Numbered from the stretch's first letter, positions 43,715 to 53,239 are shown. The stretch is DNA of 64,000 bases from Desulfurobacterium atlanticum (GCF_900188395.1 NZ_FZOB01000001.1:244981-308980); one strand, 5' to 3'. Made by a program: numbers and translations. Notes: generated from the sequence alone by a model not told the origin.

Positions 43715-45403
43715 GTGGAGTCTTACCTTCTCAAAGGAGATATCAATGGAATACAAAATTTTATCTATTCTGTAAAAGAAGGAAAGGGAGGTGTTGCAAA
43801 AACGTTAAGAGCAAGAAGTTTCTTTATTACAACAATTCCCTCTTACATAGCATACTTTTTAAAAGAAAAGCAACATCTTGAGGTTGAAGTTTGTCTTGAT
43901 GGTGGTGGTGGTTTTATATTCAAAGTTTCGGGAGAAAATGTTGAAAGTGCATTAAAAGAACTTAAACAAAAAGTGGAAGCAGTTTTTATTGAGAAATTTT
44001 CTGGAGAGTTAGGAATTACTATTGAGTGGTTGCCTTCTGGGAAGGGAAATTTTTCAGACCTTCATGAAGTTACGTTGAAAGCTAAAAAAAGGAAATTTTC
44101 CACCTATTTTGAGAGCGTTAAGAATCCAATTTTCCTTGAAGATAAAGGAAAAGTTAAATGTGAGGTTTGCGATATTTACTTTACAGATTCAGATGATGGT
44201 ATATGTAAACTTTGTAAAGAGTTTATGGAAGTCGGGACAAAACTTCCATCAAAAAAATTCTGGAAGATTACAGATAAAAAAGAAGGAAGAGCGTTTTTCT
44301 CTATTAAAGAATTTGGATGGCTTATTTTTCCAAAAAATGGAGGGCATGAAGCATTCCGGAAGGAGAGTTATAGAGACAGTAAATGCAAAAAATACAGCAA
44401 TGCTCCTAAAAAATTTGAGATAGTTGTACCTGTTATTTCAAGAGATTTAACACAAGAGGATATTAAAAAGTATTCCCTATCAGAGGAGCTTGAAAATCTA
44501 AAAGAACATCAAATCGCACCTTTTGAGATAATAGCCTATCACAGTGAAGGAGATAAAAAACTTGGTTATTTGATGATGGATGTTGATAACCTTGGGTTAC
44601 TTTTCGGTCAGTTGGATGATGTTGGCAAACAGCAAAAGCTTAGCTCTATAATAGATATGTTTTTCTCTGAAAAAATTCCGGAGATAGCAAAAGCAGAAAA
44701 GTTCGTTCCTGAAAACTCTGATCTTCTAAAAGAAACTCTTATCTACCTTCTATATTCAGGAGGAGATGACCTGTTTGCAATAGCACCGTGGAACGTTCTT
44801 ATAGATTTTGCTGTGTGTGTGAGAGAGAAATTCAAAAGTTATATATCAGAATCACTTAAAGGGAAGGATTTACTTGGTAATGATACAAAAAAAGATTCTT
44901 ACGAATTGATAACTGTTTCAGCAGGAATTTATATAAGTAAACCGAAATTTAATATAAGAGCAGCTGCAGAAAAATGTAAAGATGCAGAGTACAGAGCAAA
45001 AACTGTTACCTCTTTCAGCAAAAAGAAAGAGAAATCATACTCTAAAGATGCTGTTTGTGTGTTTGATGTTGTTGTTCATTGGGATGATATAAATGATTTG
45101 TTGTCGGTTTCCAGAGATCTGATTTCCTACATTGAAAGTGGAAAGTTATCCCGCGGTTTTGTCTATAAGTTACACTCTCTTTATAAGGAAAAGATTGAAA
45201 ATCCGGTAAATTCTGGAAAAAGACCTGATTTAAGTTTTTATCCTCTTATCTATTATTTTGTGGGAAGAAATATAGAAGATGATGAAGTTAGAAATTTTGT
45301 TACTGAAAAAGTAATTAAAGAAGCGGAGGATTTTGAAAACATTGAAAATAATAAACTTAAGTTTATAACAAACTATGTGCTTCTTGCTACAAGGAGGTTA
45401 TAA
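43715..45403 (+). CDS. cas10: Cas10/Csm1, HD-less, with intact GGDD cyclase
   Basis: 562 residues from GTG 43715, seven bases after GGGGGG; the TTG starts upstream overlap the RBS. It opens directly with the first Palm domain (LLKGDINGIQNFIYS); the N-terminal HD nuclease normally present in Csm1 is absent and there is no room upstream for it. A zinc-binding insert has CEVC and CKLC (about 149-168). The second Palm domain has LMMDVDNLG and SGGDDLFAIAP (GGDD about 350-353), so synthesis of cyclic oligoadenylate should be possible while ssDNA cleavage is not expected. This fits a locus with a SAVED sensor. Confidence 0.92.
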   Translation: MESYLLKGDINGIQNFIYSVKEGKGGVAKTLRARSFFITTIPSYIAYFLKEKQHLEVEVCLDGGGGFIFKVSGENVESALKELKQKVEAVFIEKFSGELGITIEWLPSGKGNFSDLHEVTLKAKKRKFSTYFESVKNPIFLEDKGKVKCEVCDIYFTDSDDGICKLCKEFMEVGTKLPSKKFWKITDKKEGRAFFSIKEFGWLIFPKNGGHEAFRKESYRDSKCKKYSNAPKKFEIVVPVISRDLTQEDIKKYSLSEELENLKEHQIAPFEIIAYHSEGDKKLGYLMMDVDNLGLLFGQLDDVGKQQKLSSIIDMFFSEKIPEIAKAEKFVPENSDLLKETLIYLLYSGGDDLFAIAPWNVLIDFAVCVREKFKSYISESLKGKDLLGNDTKKDSYELITVSAGIYISKPKFNIRAAAEKCKDAEYRAKTVTSFSKKKEKSYSKDAVCVFDVVVHWDDINDLLSVSRDLISYIESGKLSRGFVYKLHSLYKEKIENPVNSGKRPDLSFYPLIYYFVGRNIEDDEVRNFVTEKVIKEAEDFENIENNKLKFITNYVLLATRRL

Positions 45404-45834
45404 TGAGTAGGAAAAATCAGCAGTCGGAAAAAAATTTGCTAAAAGAAATTAATCGCAAATTGTCAGCTGTTGAATCTATTTCTGATGTTTTTAAAGAAAG
45501 CGACATATATAAACCTGAAGGTAAGCTTTTTAAAATTCTTGAACAAAACAAAAATGCGTTTAAAACCACTCAACTAAGAAAGATTTTTTCCGAAATAAAA
45601 ATGATAGAGATGGAAATAGAAAGGAAAAAAGAGTTAACGCAGGAGGTAAAGAAAAGAATCTTTCGTCTTTACCCAAAACTTGCTTACTCAAAAGCTCGCG
45701 ACTTAATCAAAGAAGACTTTTACCAATTCTTTATCCTTTTACTTGAAAAAATGGAGAAAAACAAAGAAGAAGCTTTAAAAGTATGTGATGTTTTTACCTC
45801 TATTGTTGCCTTCAAAAAATATTTAGAATCATGA
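45403..45834 (+). CDS. csm2: Csm2, small subunit of the type III-A complex
   Basis: 143 residues, all helical. The signature TTQLRKIFSEIKMIEME is the Csm2 T-Q-L-R-K-F motif, followed by RLYPKLAYSKAR and the C-terminal DVFTSIVAFKKYL, which matches the family's end. This gene decides subtype III-A rather than III-B. Its ATG shares one base with the cas10 stop; the RBS AAGGAGG is inside cas10. Confidence 0.88.
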   Translation: MSRKNQQSEKNLLKEINRKLSAVESISDVFKESDIYKPEGKLFKILEQNKNAFKTTQLRKIFSEIKMIEMEIERKKELTQEVKKRIFRLYPKLAYSKARDLIKEDFYQFFILLLEKMEKNKEEALKVCDVFTSIVAFKKYLES

Positions 45835-45856
45835 AACTTTGAAGTGGGAGGATGAA

Positions 45857-46621
45857 ATGGAAGAGCAAAGATATCATTTTTACGGAAATGTGCTAATACC
45901 TTTTAGGCTTGAAGTTGTTACAGGACTTCATATTGGTGGATCAAAAGAGGGATTTGACATAGGAGGAGTTGACAATCCCGTTATTAAACTGCCGTTTGAC
46001 GTAAAAGTTAAGTCTGAGTTTTCAGGTGAAGAATATGTTGTGCCTCGTGAATTTCCTTACATTCCTGGTTCAAGTTTAAAAGGAAAAATAAGGAGTCTTC
46101 TTGAATGGGAAAATAATCTCGTTAGAGAAGACGGTTCTCCGACTGCCGATCCTGATAGTGCGGTAGGAAAAGTTTTTGGAATCGCTGACAGTGATAGAGA
46201 AAAAAGGAAAAAAGCAGGACCTGTTAGATTAAGAGTTTTTGACTCCTACATTTCTAAAGATAGCATTGAGAACGATTTTTATACAGAGCTTAAATATGAA
46301 AACTCCATAAACCGTATAACTTCAGAAGCAAATCCGAGGCCTTTTGAGAGAGTTCCTGCTGGAACAGTTTTTGAAGGGAGATTCCTTCTTAAACTTTTCG
46401 CAAGGGAAGATGTTGATTTCTTAAATCTTATTGAAACAGGAATGAAACTGCTGGAAGATGATTACCTTGGAGGTGGAGGTTCTCGGGGATCTGGAAGGGT
46501 AAGATTTTCGGATATTAGAATTGTATTCAGGGATAAGAAATTCTATAAAGGTGAGTGTAAAGAGAAAATTTTCACAGATTTCAGGAACGCTATTGAAGAA
46601 ATAAAAAAAACTATAGGGTGA
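45857..46621 (+). CDS. csm3: Csm3, backbone RAMP with target-RNA cleavage Asp
   Basis: 254 residues from ATG 45857, placed five bases after GGGAGG; a TTG 18 bases upstream is in frame but poorly placed. GLHIGGSKEGFDIGGVDNPVIK contains Asp39, the position of the RNA-cleaving Asp of Csm3; IPGSSLKGKIRSLLEW is the RAMP glycine-rich/arginine motif, and GGGGSRGSGRVRF the C-terminal one. Forms the filament along crRNA and cuts target RNA every six bases. Confidence 0.93.
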   Translation: MEEQRYHFYGNVLIPFRLEVVTGLHIGGSKEGFDIGGVDNPVIKLPFDVKVKSEFSGEEYVVPREFPYIPGSSLKGKIRSLLEWENNLVREDGSPTADPDSAVGKVFGIADSDREKRKKAGPVRLRVFDSYISKDSIENDFYTELKYENSINRITSEANPRPFERVPAGTVFEGRFLLKLFAREDVDFLNLIETGMKLLEDDYLGGGGSRGSGRVRFSDIRIVFRDKKFYKGECKEKIFTDFRNAIEEIKKTIG

Positions 46622-46626
46622 TATAG

Positions 46627-47595
46627 ATGGAAAGTGTAAGAATTCTTATTAAACCGACTTCTCCGTTAAAAAGTGAACTTTCTTCTTACACGCTATTTTC
46701 AGCTATCTGTTGGGGATTAAAGTTTCTATATGGAGATGATTATGTTAAAGAGTTAGTAAATATGGTTTCTTCCAGTAAATTTTTTATATCTTCTTTGATG
46801 CCTGTAGATATAGAGAAGAAAAAATTTTTTTACTTTAAACCAGAACTTGAACCTGTAATAGAGAGAGAAACCGATCCTGAAAAACGCAGCGAAAGAAGAA
46901 CGATGCAGAAAAAATTTAAGAAAAAGAAATTCATAGATTTTCTTTCTTTAAAGAAAATATTAGATGGAGTGATAAAAACAGAGCTTGAACTTATGAATTT
47001 CCTTGTTGATGAAAATGGAAACGAAACATTCTATATAAGTTTAGAATTTCCTCATGTAAGTATAGACCGATTTTCAATGACAGCTAAAGAAGGTCTGTTT
47101 TTCTATGAAAGTGCGGTTTTTATAGAATCCGGGTATTTTATTGTTTTTGCTGAAGAGGAAATTTTAAATGCTGTGGAAAAATCTTTAACTCTTTTAAAGG
47201 ATTGGGGAATAGGCGGAAACAGAAATATAGGTTATGGAGCTTTTAATTTTGAAATTTTGAAGGACGAAGAGCTAAATATTCTTTCCGATTACTTTATCCG
47301 ATATTTTAATGGAGCGACAAGCTTTATTACTCTTTCTCCTGTAATTCCAACTTCAAATATAGATTTTTCAAAAAGCATGTATTCTCTTTATACATTCAAA
47401 GGTGCAGCGGAATACGATTTTCAAAAAGATGTTTTATGGAAGAGAAAAGTGTTTTATATGAAGGAAGGTGCGGTTATAAAGAGGAAAAAAACAGATGAGA
47501 CGGCAGGTGCTATATTGGATGTTTCTCCTGAACCTTCAGTTTCTATTTTTCAATACGGTCTTGAATTTCCTTTGTGTTTAAGGGGTGAAATATGA
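46627..47595 (+). CDS. csm4: Csm4, crRNA 5'-handle-binding RAMP
   Basis: 322 residues. The N-terminal SPLKSELSSYTLFSAICWGLKFLYGDD is the Csm4 pattern; GIGGNRNIGYGAFNFEI is the glycine-rich RAMP loop. Binds the crRNA 5' tag and joins Cas10. Overlaps csm5 by four bases. Confidence 0.88.
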   Translation: MESVRILIKPTSPLKSELSSYTLFSAICWGLKFLYGDDYVKELVNMVSSSKFFISSLMPVDIEKKKFFYFKPELEPVIERETDPEKRSERRTMQKKFKKKKFIDFLSLKKILDGVIKTELELMNFLVDENGNETFYISLEFPHVSIDRFSMTAKEGLFFYESAVFIESGYFIVFAEEEILNAVEKSLTLLKDWGIGGNRNIGYGAFNFEILKDEELNILSDYFIRYFNGATSFITLSPVIPTSNIDFSKSMYSLYTFKGAAEYDFQKDVLWKRKVFYMKEGAVIKRKKTDETAGAILDVSPEPSVSIFQYGLEFPLCLRGEI

Positions 47596-48730
47596 GATTT
47601 CGTTTGACAACTCTGACACCACTACATATAGGAACCGGACAAAACATATCCCCTTTTGAGTTTATAATTAAGGATGGAAGATGTTATATTTATGATATTA
47701 CTGATATTGTAGGTATCAACTCAATAGTTGATCTGAAATTGAAAAATATGCTTAAAAATTCTGCAACTTCATTGAGTCTAAAAAAGATAATTACTGATTC
47801 ATCTATTAAAAAGGTTTTAGATAGGATAAAGCCCCTGTATTCTATTGCTATTGAAATAGACTTTCAACAAGGTTCTATGAGATCTGGAAATATAAAAAAT
47901 ATTGAAGAGTTTATAAAAACCAATAATCTTGTATATATTCCCGGTAGTGAAATAAAAGGCAGTTTAAGAAGAGCCCTTTTTTATTACATTCTGAGCAAAG
48001 AAAAGAAAATCGGTGGTTCAATATATATCAAATTTATAAAGAAACTTCAAGGTATTGTGCATCAGTATCAAAAGGAAAAGAAAAATTCAGAGGACTTTAG
48101 AGCTTTAAAGAGAAAGTTCAAAAAGAAGTTAAGTAGACTGGTTCAACAGATAGAGTTTGAAGTGTTTCGTGGAGAAAAGTTTACTGAGGACGCAAAGAGA
48201 GATGTTTTAAGATTTGTAAAAATCAGTGATACTGAATCTAAAAGTCCTGAAGAGGTTCTTTCTTTGCGAGAAATTTACATTTATTATTACCACGGTAAGA
48301 GAAAACAGTTCTCAATATTTTCTGAAACTGTGGACCCAAAAGTTTCTTTTTCATTTAACTTGGATATTGATAAAAGAGGAATAAAAAACTGTGGTTGTCA
48401 CGAAATTTTAAAAGACATTTTTATTAACGATAAGCTTTTACGTAGTTGGTGTTCTGCTGAAATATGGACTTTAAATAAGGATGAATATTTAAAGTCTCTG
48501 TGTCCCCTGTTGTTAAAAAAATGTTTAAAATGCCAATAATAAGAATAGGAAAACATGAAGGATTTTTATCAACAACAATCACAGCCTTGGTAAAAGACGA
48601 CGAAGAACTTTTTGAAGGAATTTTTGAAATAGTTGCTCCTAAAATGAGTGAAATTCCAAATAAAACGAGAAAACTTACGGCAGTTGAGAAATTGCCTCTT
48701 GGGATATGTAAATTAGGAGAAGAAAAATAA
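47592..48730 (+). CDS. csm5: Csm5 split by a -1 frameshift at an A7 tract
   Basis: The first part (47592-48539, 315 residues) has TTLTPLHIGTGQNISPFEF and IPGSEIKGSLRRALFYYIL, both Csm5 features, but ends abruptly after LLLKKCLKCQ. The conserved Csm5 C-terminus (IRIGKHEGFLSTTI, NKTRKLTAVEKLPLG) is found in the -1 frame up to 48730. The two are joined if one base is re-read at A7 (48515-48521), in zero frame TTA-AAA-AAA-TGT, i.e. the classic heptamer A-AAA-AAA. Programmed ribosomal or transcriptional slippage, or an under-counted A8 in the assembly, would all give a full-length Csm5 of about 379 residues. Csm5 caps the complex at the crRNA 3' end. Confidence 0.85.
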
Positions 48731-49500
48731 TGCCTGTTAGTTTCAATTTGAGAGTATCTATTAACAGGAAAATTAACATAGAGGAATTAAACCCCGAAAG
48801 AATTCATGCTCTTTTCTTCAGTTTTCTTCCAGAAAGTATGGCTAAAAGCTTGCATGCGGATAATATAAAACCCTTTTCTCTATCATATCAAAGATTTTTT
48901 AACAGTAATAAAGAAAGAGAGATAGGAAGTTTTATACTAAAAATTTCTTTTCTCAAAGAAAAAATGTTTCCACTGTTTGTTAAAGAAGTTTCCAAAGCTG
49001 GAAAAGATAAGAATGTTGTCATTGGAAAAGCAAAGGTAGTTAAGACAAAAATCAGTTCTGTTAACTATATTTCTTATGCAGAACTTTTAAATAATGCTGG
49101 TTATGAAAAGGATATAGTTTTTCAGGTTATAACTCCTGCAACTTTTAAAAAAGGAAAATATGATAATCCATCTCCGGTTCCATCTCTTATTTTCAAAAGT
49201 CTATTTAGAAAATGGAACCATTTTTCCAGACTAAAGCTGCCGATTTCAGAAACAGAGTTTATAAAGTTGGTTAAAAGACATGTTTTAACATCTGGCTTAT
49301 GGATAAAAACGGAAAAAGTTTTCATATCTCTTTCTTTTAAAAAACTTATAGGCTTTAAAGGTAGGTTATACTTCTATATTGACACTGACAATAAGCAACT
49401 TTTAAAAGTTTTAAATGCTTTATCTGATTTTTCAGAGTTTAGTGGTATCGGCAGGAAAACAACTATGGGTTTTGGTAGAATAAAAAGAATTAATAGTTAG
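48730..49500 (+). CDS. cas6: Cas6 CRISPR repeat endonuclease
   Basis: 256 residues. N-terminal ferredoxin-like fold, middle FQVITPATFKKG, and the diagnostic C-terminal glycine-rich loop FSGIGRKTTMGFGRI. Cuts the repeat transcript 3' of its short hairpin, leaving the 8-base 5' tag ATTACGAC. The ATG shares one base with the csm5 stop. Confidence 0.92.
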   Translation: MPVSFNLRVSINRKINIEELNPERIHALFFSFLPESMAKSLHADNIKPFSLSYQRFFNSNKEREIGSFILKISFLKEKMFPLFVKEVSKAGKDKNVVIGKAKVVKTKISSVNYISYAELLNNAGYEKDIVFQVITPATFKKGKYDNPSPVPSLIFKSLFRKWNHFSRLKLPISETEFIKLVKRHVLTSGLWIKTEKVFISLSFKKLIGFKGRLYFYIDTDNKQLLKVLNALSDFSEFSGIGRKTTMGFGRIKRINS

Positions 49501-49525
49501 CAGTAATGGTAAAGGAGGGATTTTT

Positions 49526-51145
49526 ATGAAAGAGGTAAGATGGGATGACCTGATAGAAAAGGTTAGTAAAGTTGAAAAAATTGTAAATGAAATAAAAACT
49601 ATAGGTGGAATAAATGTTGATTGGATAGAGGAGAAACTTGAAAGAACAAAAAAAGATATTTATGGAAAAGTGTTTAAGATTTCTGTTTTTGGTGGATTTT
49701 CAGATGGAAAATCTACAATTATTTCGTTTCTGCTAAAACGTAATGACATAGAAATATCACCAGAACCGACTACAGATAAAGTCAACTATTATAAATACAA
49801 GAATAAAAATGTAGTTATTGCAGATACTCCTGGGCTATTTTCTGAAAACTTAATTCATGATGAAGAAACAAAGAGATTTATATCTGAATCTGACCTTATT
49901 ATCTTTGTAACCGATGCACTCAATCCTTTGAAAGAGAGCCAGCATAGGGTTATAAAGTGGCTTCTTAAAGATCTGGATAAAAAAGACTCAACAGTCTTTG
50001 TCATTAATAAAATAGACACAATGGATGTTGACCTGTATAACAGGGAGGACTTTGAGAGAGCTTGCAAAATAAAGAAAAAGGTCGTTTCAGAAACTCTTGA
50101 TAGAATTATTGGGGAAAATGCAGGAAACTATCGGATTATCTGTGTTGCTGCTGATCCATGGGGGATGGGAATTAAATACTGGATGGAGAATATTGAGGAG
50201 TATTTTTCCATCTCAAATATGAAGGTTCTTGAAGAAATTATAGAAGAAACCATTAAATCTCCAGAAACAATGAATATTCTTTTTGAAAAAAAGGTAAATT
50301 CGGTTATAAAAGATGTTAAAAACGTTTTTTCTGTGGAATTGAGGAATAACCTGAAAAGTCTTGAAATCTCCCTTGAAGAGCTTGAAGTGGAGCTGGAAGA
50401 GCTTGATAGTGAATTAAGAAAACTTGAAAAGCATATTACAAAGGCCACAAGGGACTTTAAGGAGCGAATTCGTAATTTGAGAAGTTCTATATTAAGGAGA
50501 ATAAAGTTATGTAACAATACAGAAGAGTTGGGACTGGTTGTCCGCGAAGAGTTGGGCCCTGAAGCAGTAGTTTTAAAAAGTAAAATAGAAGATATTTTCT
50601 ATGAGTGTTTTACTCCAGTGACAGAATATCTTGAAAAGTCAGGGGATATTTTTTTAAAAATTGTTGAGGATTACCAGAAGCTTAAGATGGAATCCTCAAT
50701 TTTCGCCAGCAAGTTTTTAACTTCTGCTACAAAAAAGACAGGAGAAATTTTAGGTAAAATTCCTCCTGATAAATTAAGGGATGGTATTTTACAAACAAGA
50801 GACCTTTTAAGAATTCCTTTTAAATTTAAACCGTGGGGGGCTTTGAAACTTGCAAGATTTCTCAATACATTGGGACCCGTTCTCGGTGCCGTTTCTTTAG
50901 GTATGGAGCTTTATAATCAGTATAAATTAAGAAGGGAAAAAGATAATCTTATAGAAGCAGTGGATTCCCTGTTTTCTGTATTTTTAGGAGATTTTAACTC
51001 TCAATATATTAAAGAAAACTATTTTTCTGCAGTTGTTGAAATGGAAAATTTAAGGGATGCTATTTATGATGATTGTAAGTTTATGAGAGAAAGGATAGAA
51101 AATATGAAAAACTTGATTACAAAGGTGGAGGAACTTGGGCTATGA
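49526..51145 (+). CDS. dynamin-like GTPase A
   Basis: 539 residues. GTPase domain: P-loop GGFSDGKS (56-63), a switch Thr in SPEPTTDKV, DTPG (100-103), NKID (161-164). Long helical stalk with coiled-coil pattern (about 260-340: LEISLEELEVELEELDSELRKLEKHI), then a short hydrophobic segment at about 443-463 (ARFLNTLGPVLGAVSLGMELY) that could act as a membrane paddle. GTPase head, helical stalk and paddle is the bacterial dynamin-like plan. A good RBS (AAAGGAGGG) is at 49511-49519. Overlaps the second GTPase gene by four bases. Its place between cas6 and cas1 suggests a role in the CRISPR response; I do not know of an established role. Confidence 0.72.
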   Translation: MKEVRWDDLIEKVSKVEKIVNEIKTIGGINVDWIEEKLERTKKDIYGKVFKISVFGGFSDGKSTIISFLLKRNDIEISPEPTTDKVNYYKYKNKNVVIADTPGLFSENLIHDEETKRFISESDLIIFVTDALNPLKESQHRVIKWLLKDLDKKDSTVFVINKIDTMDVDLYNREDFERACKIKKKVVSETLDRIIGENAGNYRIICVAADPWGMGIKYWMENIEEYFSISNMKVLEEIIEETIKSPETMNILFEKKVNSVIKDVKNVFSVELRNNLKSLEISLEELEVELEELDSELRKLEKHITKATRDFKERIRNLRSSILRRIKLCNNTEELGLVVREELGPEAVVLKSKIEDIFYECFTPVTEYLEKSGDIFLKIVEDYQKLKMESSIFASKFLTSATKKTGEILGKIPPDKLRDGILQTRDLLRIPFKFKPWGALKLARFLNTLGPVLGAVSLGMELYNQYKLRREKDNLIEAVDSLFSVFLGDFNSQYIKENYFSAVVEMENLRDAIYDDCKFMRERIENMKNLITKVEELGL

Positions 51146-53085
51146 CTGCTCGTGAGTTTATAGAAAATAGTATTCAGGAGTTTGAAAAAATTTTAGAAGA
51201 TTTTGAAGAGAGAAGTGGGGTTATTCTTAAACGTGTTGCTTCCAAGACAAAAAGAACAAAAAGAAAATATATTGATAAGGAAGATAAGATTTATAAAAAG
51301 ATAGAAAAGAGAATAAAAGATTTTTATCATAACCTTTCCCTTCTTGGAAAGGAGATGGAGTTTGATACTTTAAACGTAGCTTTTTTTGGAGAAACAAATG
51401 TAGGTAAAAGCACTCTTATAGAAGCCCTAACAAAAGGAGATGGTAGCACTATTGGTGATGGAAGAAAAGATTTTACAAAAACATTTAGAGCAAAAAATTT
51501 TGGTAGAAAAATATTTCTGCTTGATATGCCAGGTATTGAAGGAAATGAAGCTATAGTTTCTGAAGAGATTAAAAGGGCAGCTAAAAAATCTCATATTATC
51601 TTTATAGTAATTCCTGAAAATAAAGAACCAGAAGAAGGATTTCTTGAAAAAGTTAGAACATATATCGGGGATAGCACATTTGTATTTGGTATTATCAATT
51701 TAAGAGGAATTTTTCCTTTAAATGTTCTCGAGAAGAAAAAAAAGAACATTGAGATCGTAAAAAAACGTACTGAACAAAAATTAAAAGGAGAATTTGGTAA
51801 AGCTTTTAAAGAAATATTTATTGTTCATGGTTTATACGCTTTTTTTGCTATGAATAGTGGAATTCCTGAAAGCCAGAAATCCTCTTACGAGAGGGTTATG
51901 AAATTTGTCAAAAATGATAGAGAGAAGCTTAAGGAGTTTTCTGGAATAAACAAAGTAATAGAAACCATAGGAACATATAAAACTTTCTCAAACAATGTAA
52001 TTTTATGGAGTAATATTTACAAGCTTTTCAAAAAAGAGAAAGAATTAATCATAAGTGTAAGAGAGGAGAGAACTCAGCTTAAAAAAACTATTGAGGATTT
52101 TCTGAAAGAAATAGAAAAACTTAAGAGAAAATTTGATTCACAAAGTGAATCTTTACTCAGCGATATAAACTCAGAAGTATTTTTCCGTTTAGACGAATTG
52201 AGAGATGAACTTGAGGAGCTTATATGTAACGCCATAGATGCTGGAAGGGATAAAGATGATTTAAATTCAGAGATAGAGGAAAAAATAGATCTCTGTATAG
52301 AGGAAATGGAGGAAAATATAGAATATTATCTTGACGATTTTATAGAGGATGTAAACAAAGATATTGAAAAATTGATTAAGAAATTAAAATTGAAGTTTAA
52401 AAGGATAAACCTGGGAACAGATATTGGAATTGATGTAGACTTTACAGAAGCATTTAATAGTCTTTCATTGTCTTTTAAGGAAGCAGCGCTTGGAGCATTA
52501 AGTATATTGGAAAGTATCGTTTCTATTTTAACAGGTCCGATAGGTGCAGTTATTGCTGGTATTTTTGGTTTGTTGAACACCTTCCTATCCTGGCTTTTTG
52601 GAGGAAATTCAAAGAAAAATGAAGCCAAGAGAAAAGCTATAAATGAAGTAAACAAAACTATCAGAAATATACGAAATAAGCTCAGGAGAAAAGTTAATGG
52701 TGAACTTAAAAAACTTAGAAGAGAGATTAACAAAGTTGAAAGAGAGATATTAAAAATAGAAAAACAGATAGAAAATAAAGTGGAGTATTGGGATATTCTA
52801 ATTTCCTTACTTGTAGAACATTACATATCTTTATCAACGAATTTCTTTAAGACCATTACTCAATCTGTAGAGTTTGCTTACGTTGCTCCTGATTCAGGAA
52901 AGAATAAAGAACCTGTAGCTATTATTGTTGGAGGAGATATAGAAAAAATAGGATATTTTTGTAATAACATTGGAATTAAAGTCTACTTCAAAGATTCTAT
53001 TGAAAGCGCACTTAAAACTCTAAAATCAAAGGATAAAAAATTATACAGCGAGATAAGAAGTTTAGTGGAAAAAGAATGTTTTTGA
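51142..53085 (+). CDS. dynamin-like GTPase B with membrane segment
   Basis: 647 residues. P-loop GETNVGKS (83-90), switch region GDGRKDFTKT, DMPG (128-131). The canonical N/TKxD base-recognition motif is missing: the strand reads VFGIINLRG (181-189), so nucleotide preference may be altered. Coiled-coil stalk (about 295-420), then a 40-residue hydrophobic stretch (about 448-487, including SILTGPIGAVIAGIFGLLNTF), long enough for a membrane hairpin, then a second coiled-coil (495-550) and a small C-terminal domain. Co-translated with GTPase A; bacterial dynamins often act as such heteropairs. Confidence 0.72.
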   Translation: MTAREFIENSIQEFEKILEDFEERSGVILKRVASKTKRTKRKYIDKEDKIYKKIEKRIKDFYHNLSLLGKEMEFDTLNVAFFGETNVGKSTLIEALTKGDGSTIGDGRKDFTKTFRAKNFGRKIFLLDMPGIEGNEAIVSEEIKRAAKKSHIIFIVIPENKEPEEGFLEKVRTYIGDSTFVFGIINLRGIFPLNVLEKKKKNIEIVKKRTEQKLKGEFGKAFKEIFIVHGLYAFFAMNSGIPESQKSSYERVMKFVKNDREKLKEFSGINKVIETIGTYKTFSNNVILWSNIYKLFKKEKELIISVREERTQLKKTIEDFLKEIEKLKRKFDSQSESLLSDINSEVFFRLDELRDELEELICNAIDAGRDKDDLNSEIEEKIDLCIEEMEENIEYYLDDFIEDVNKDIEKLIKKLKLKFKRINLGTDIGIDVDFTEAFNSLSLSFKEAALGALSILESIVSILTGPIGAVIAGIFGLLNTFLSWLFGGNSKKNEAKRKAINEVNKTIRNIRNKLRRKVNGELKKLRREINKVEREILKIEKQIENKVEYWDILISLLVEHYISLSTNFFKTITQSVEFAYVAPDSGKNKEPVAIIVGGDIEKIGYFCNNIGIKVYFKDSIESALKTLKSKDKKLYSEIRSLVEKECF

Positions 53086-53201
53086 TTTAGAGTAATTGAT
53101 GGCATATATGTTTGTTATTTTAAAAGATTTTCTTCAGTGTTATTGTTTGTTTTACTGCTTTTTTATAATGTCTTGTAGAATTTTTCGTGGTTTCTTTTAA
53201 A

Positions 53202-53239
53202 CCTTCTGGGATTGATGTTGTATGATATTTCCCAGGAGG
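53202..53239 (+). other. hairpin in the 237-base gap between GTPase B and cas1
   Basis: CCTTCTGGGA (53202-53211) and TCCCAGGAGG (53230-53239) pair over 10 bp with one T-G wobble and an 18-base loop; T6 follows about eight bases later. It may be a weak terminator for the operon. The rest of 53086-53322 is AT-rich with no other gene; TTGATG (53280-53285) and TATAAG (53303-53308) at 17 bases resemble a promoter for cas1 but lie too close to its RBS to be convincing. Confidence 0.3.
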
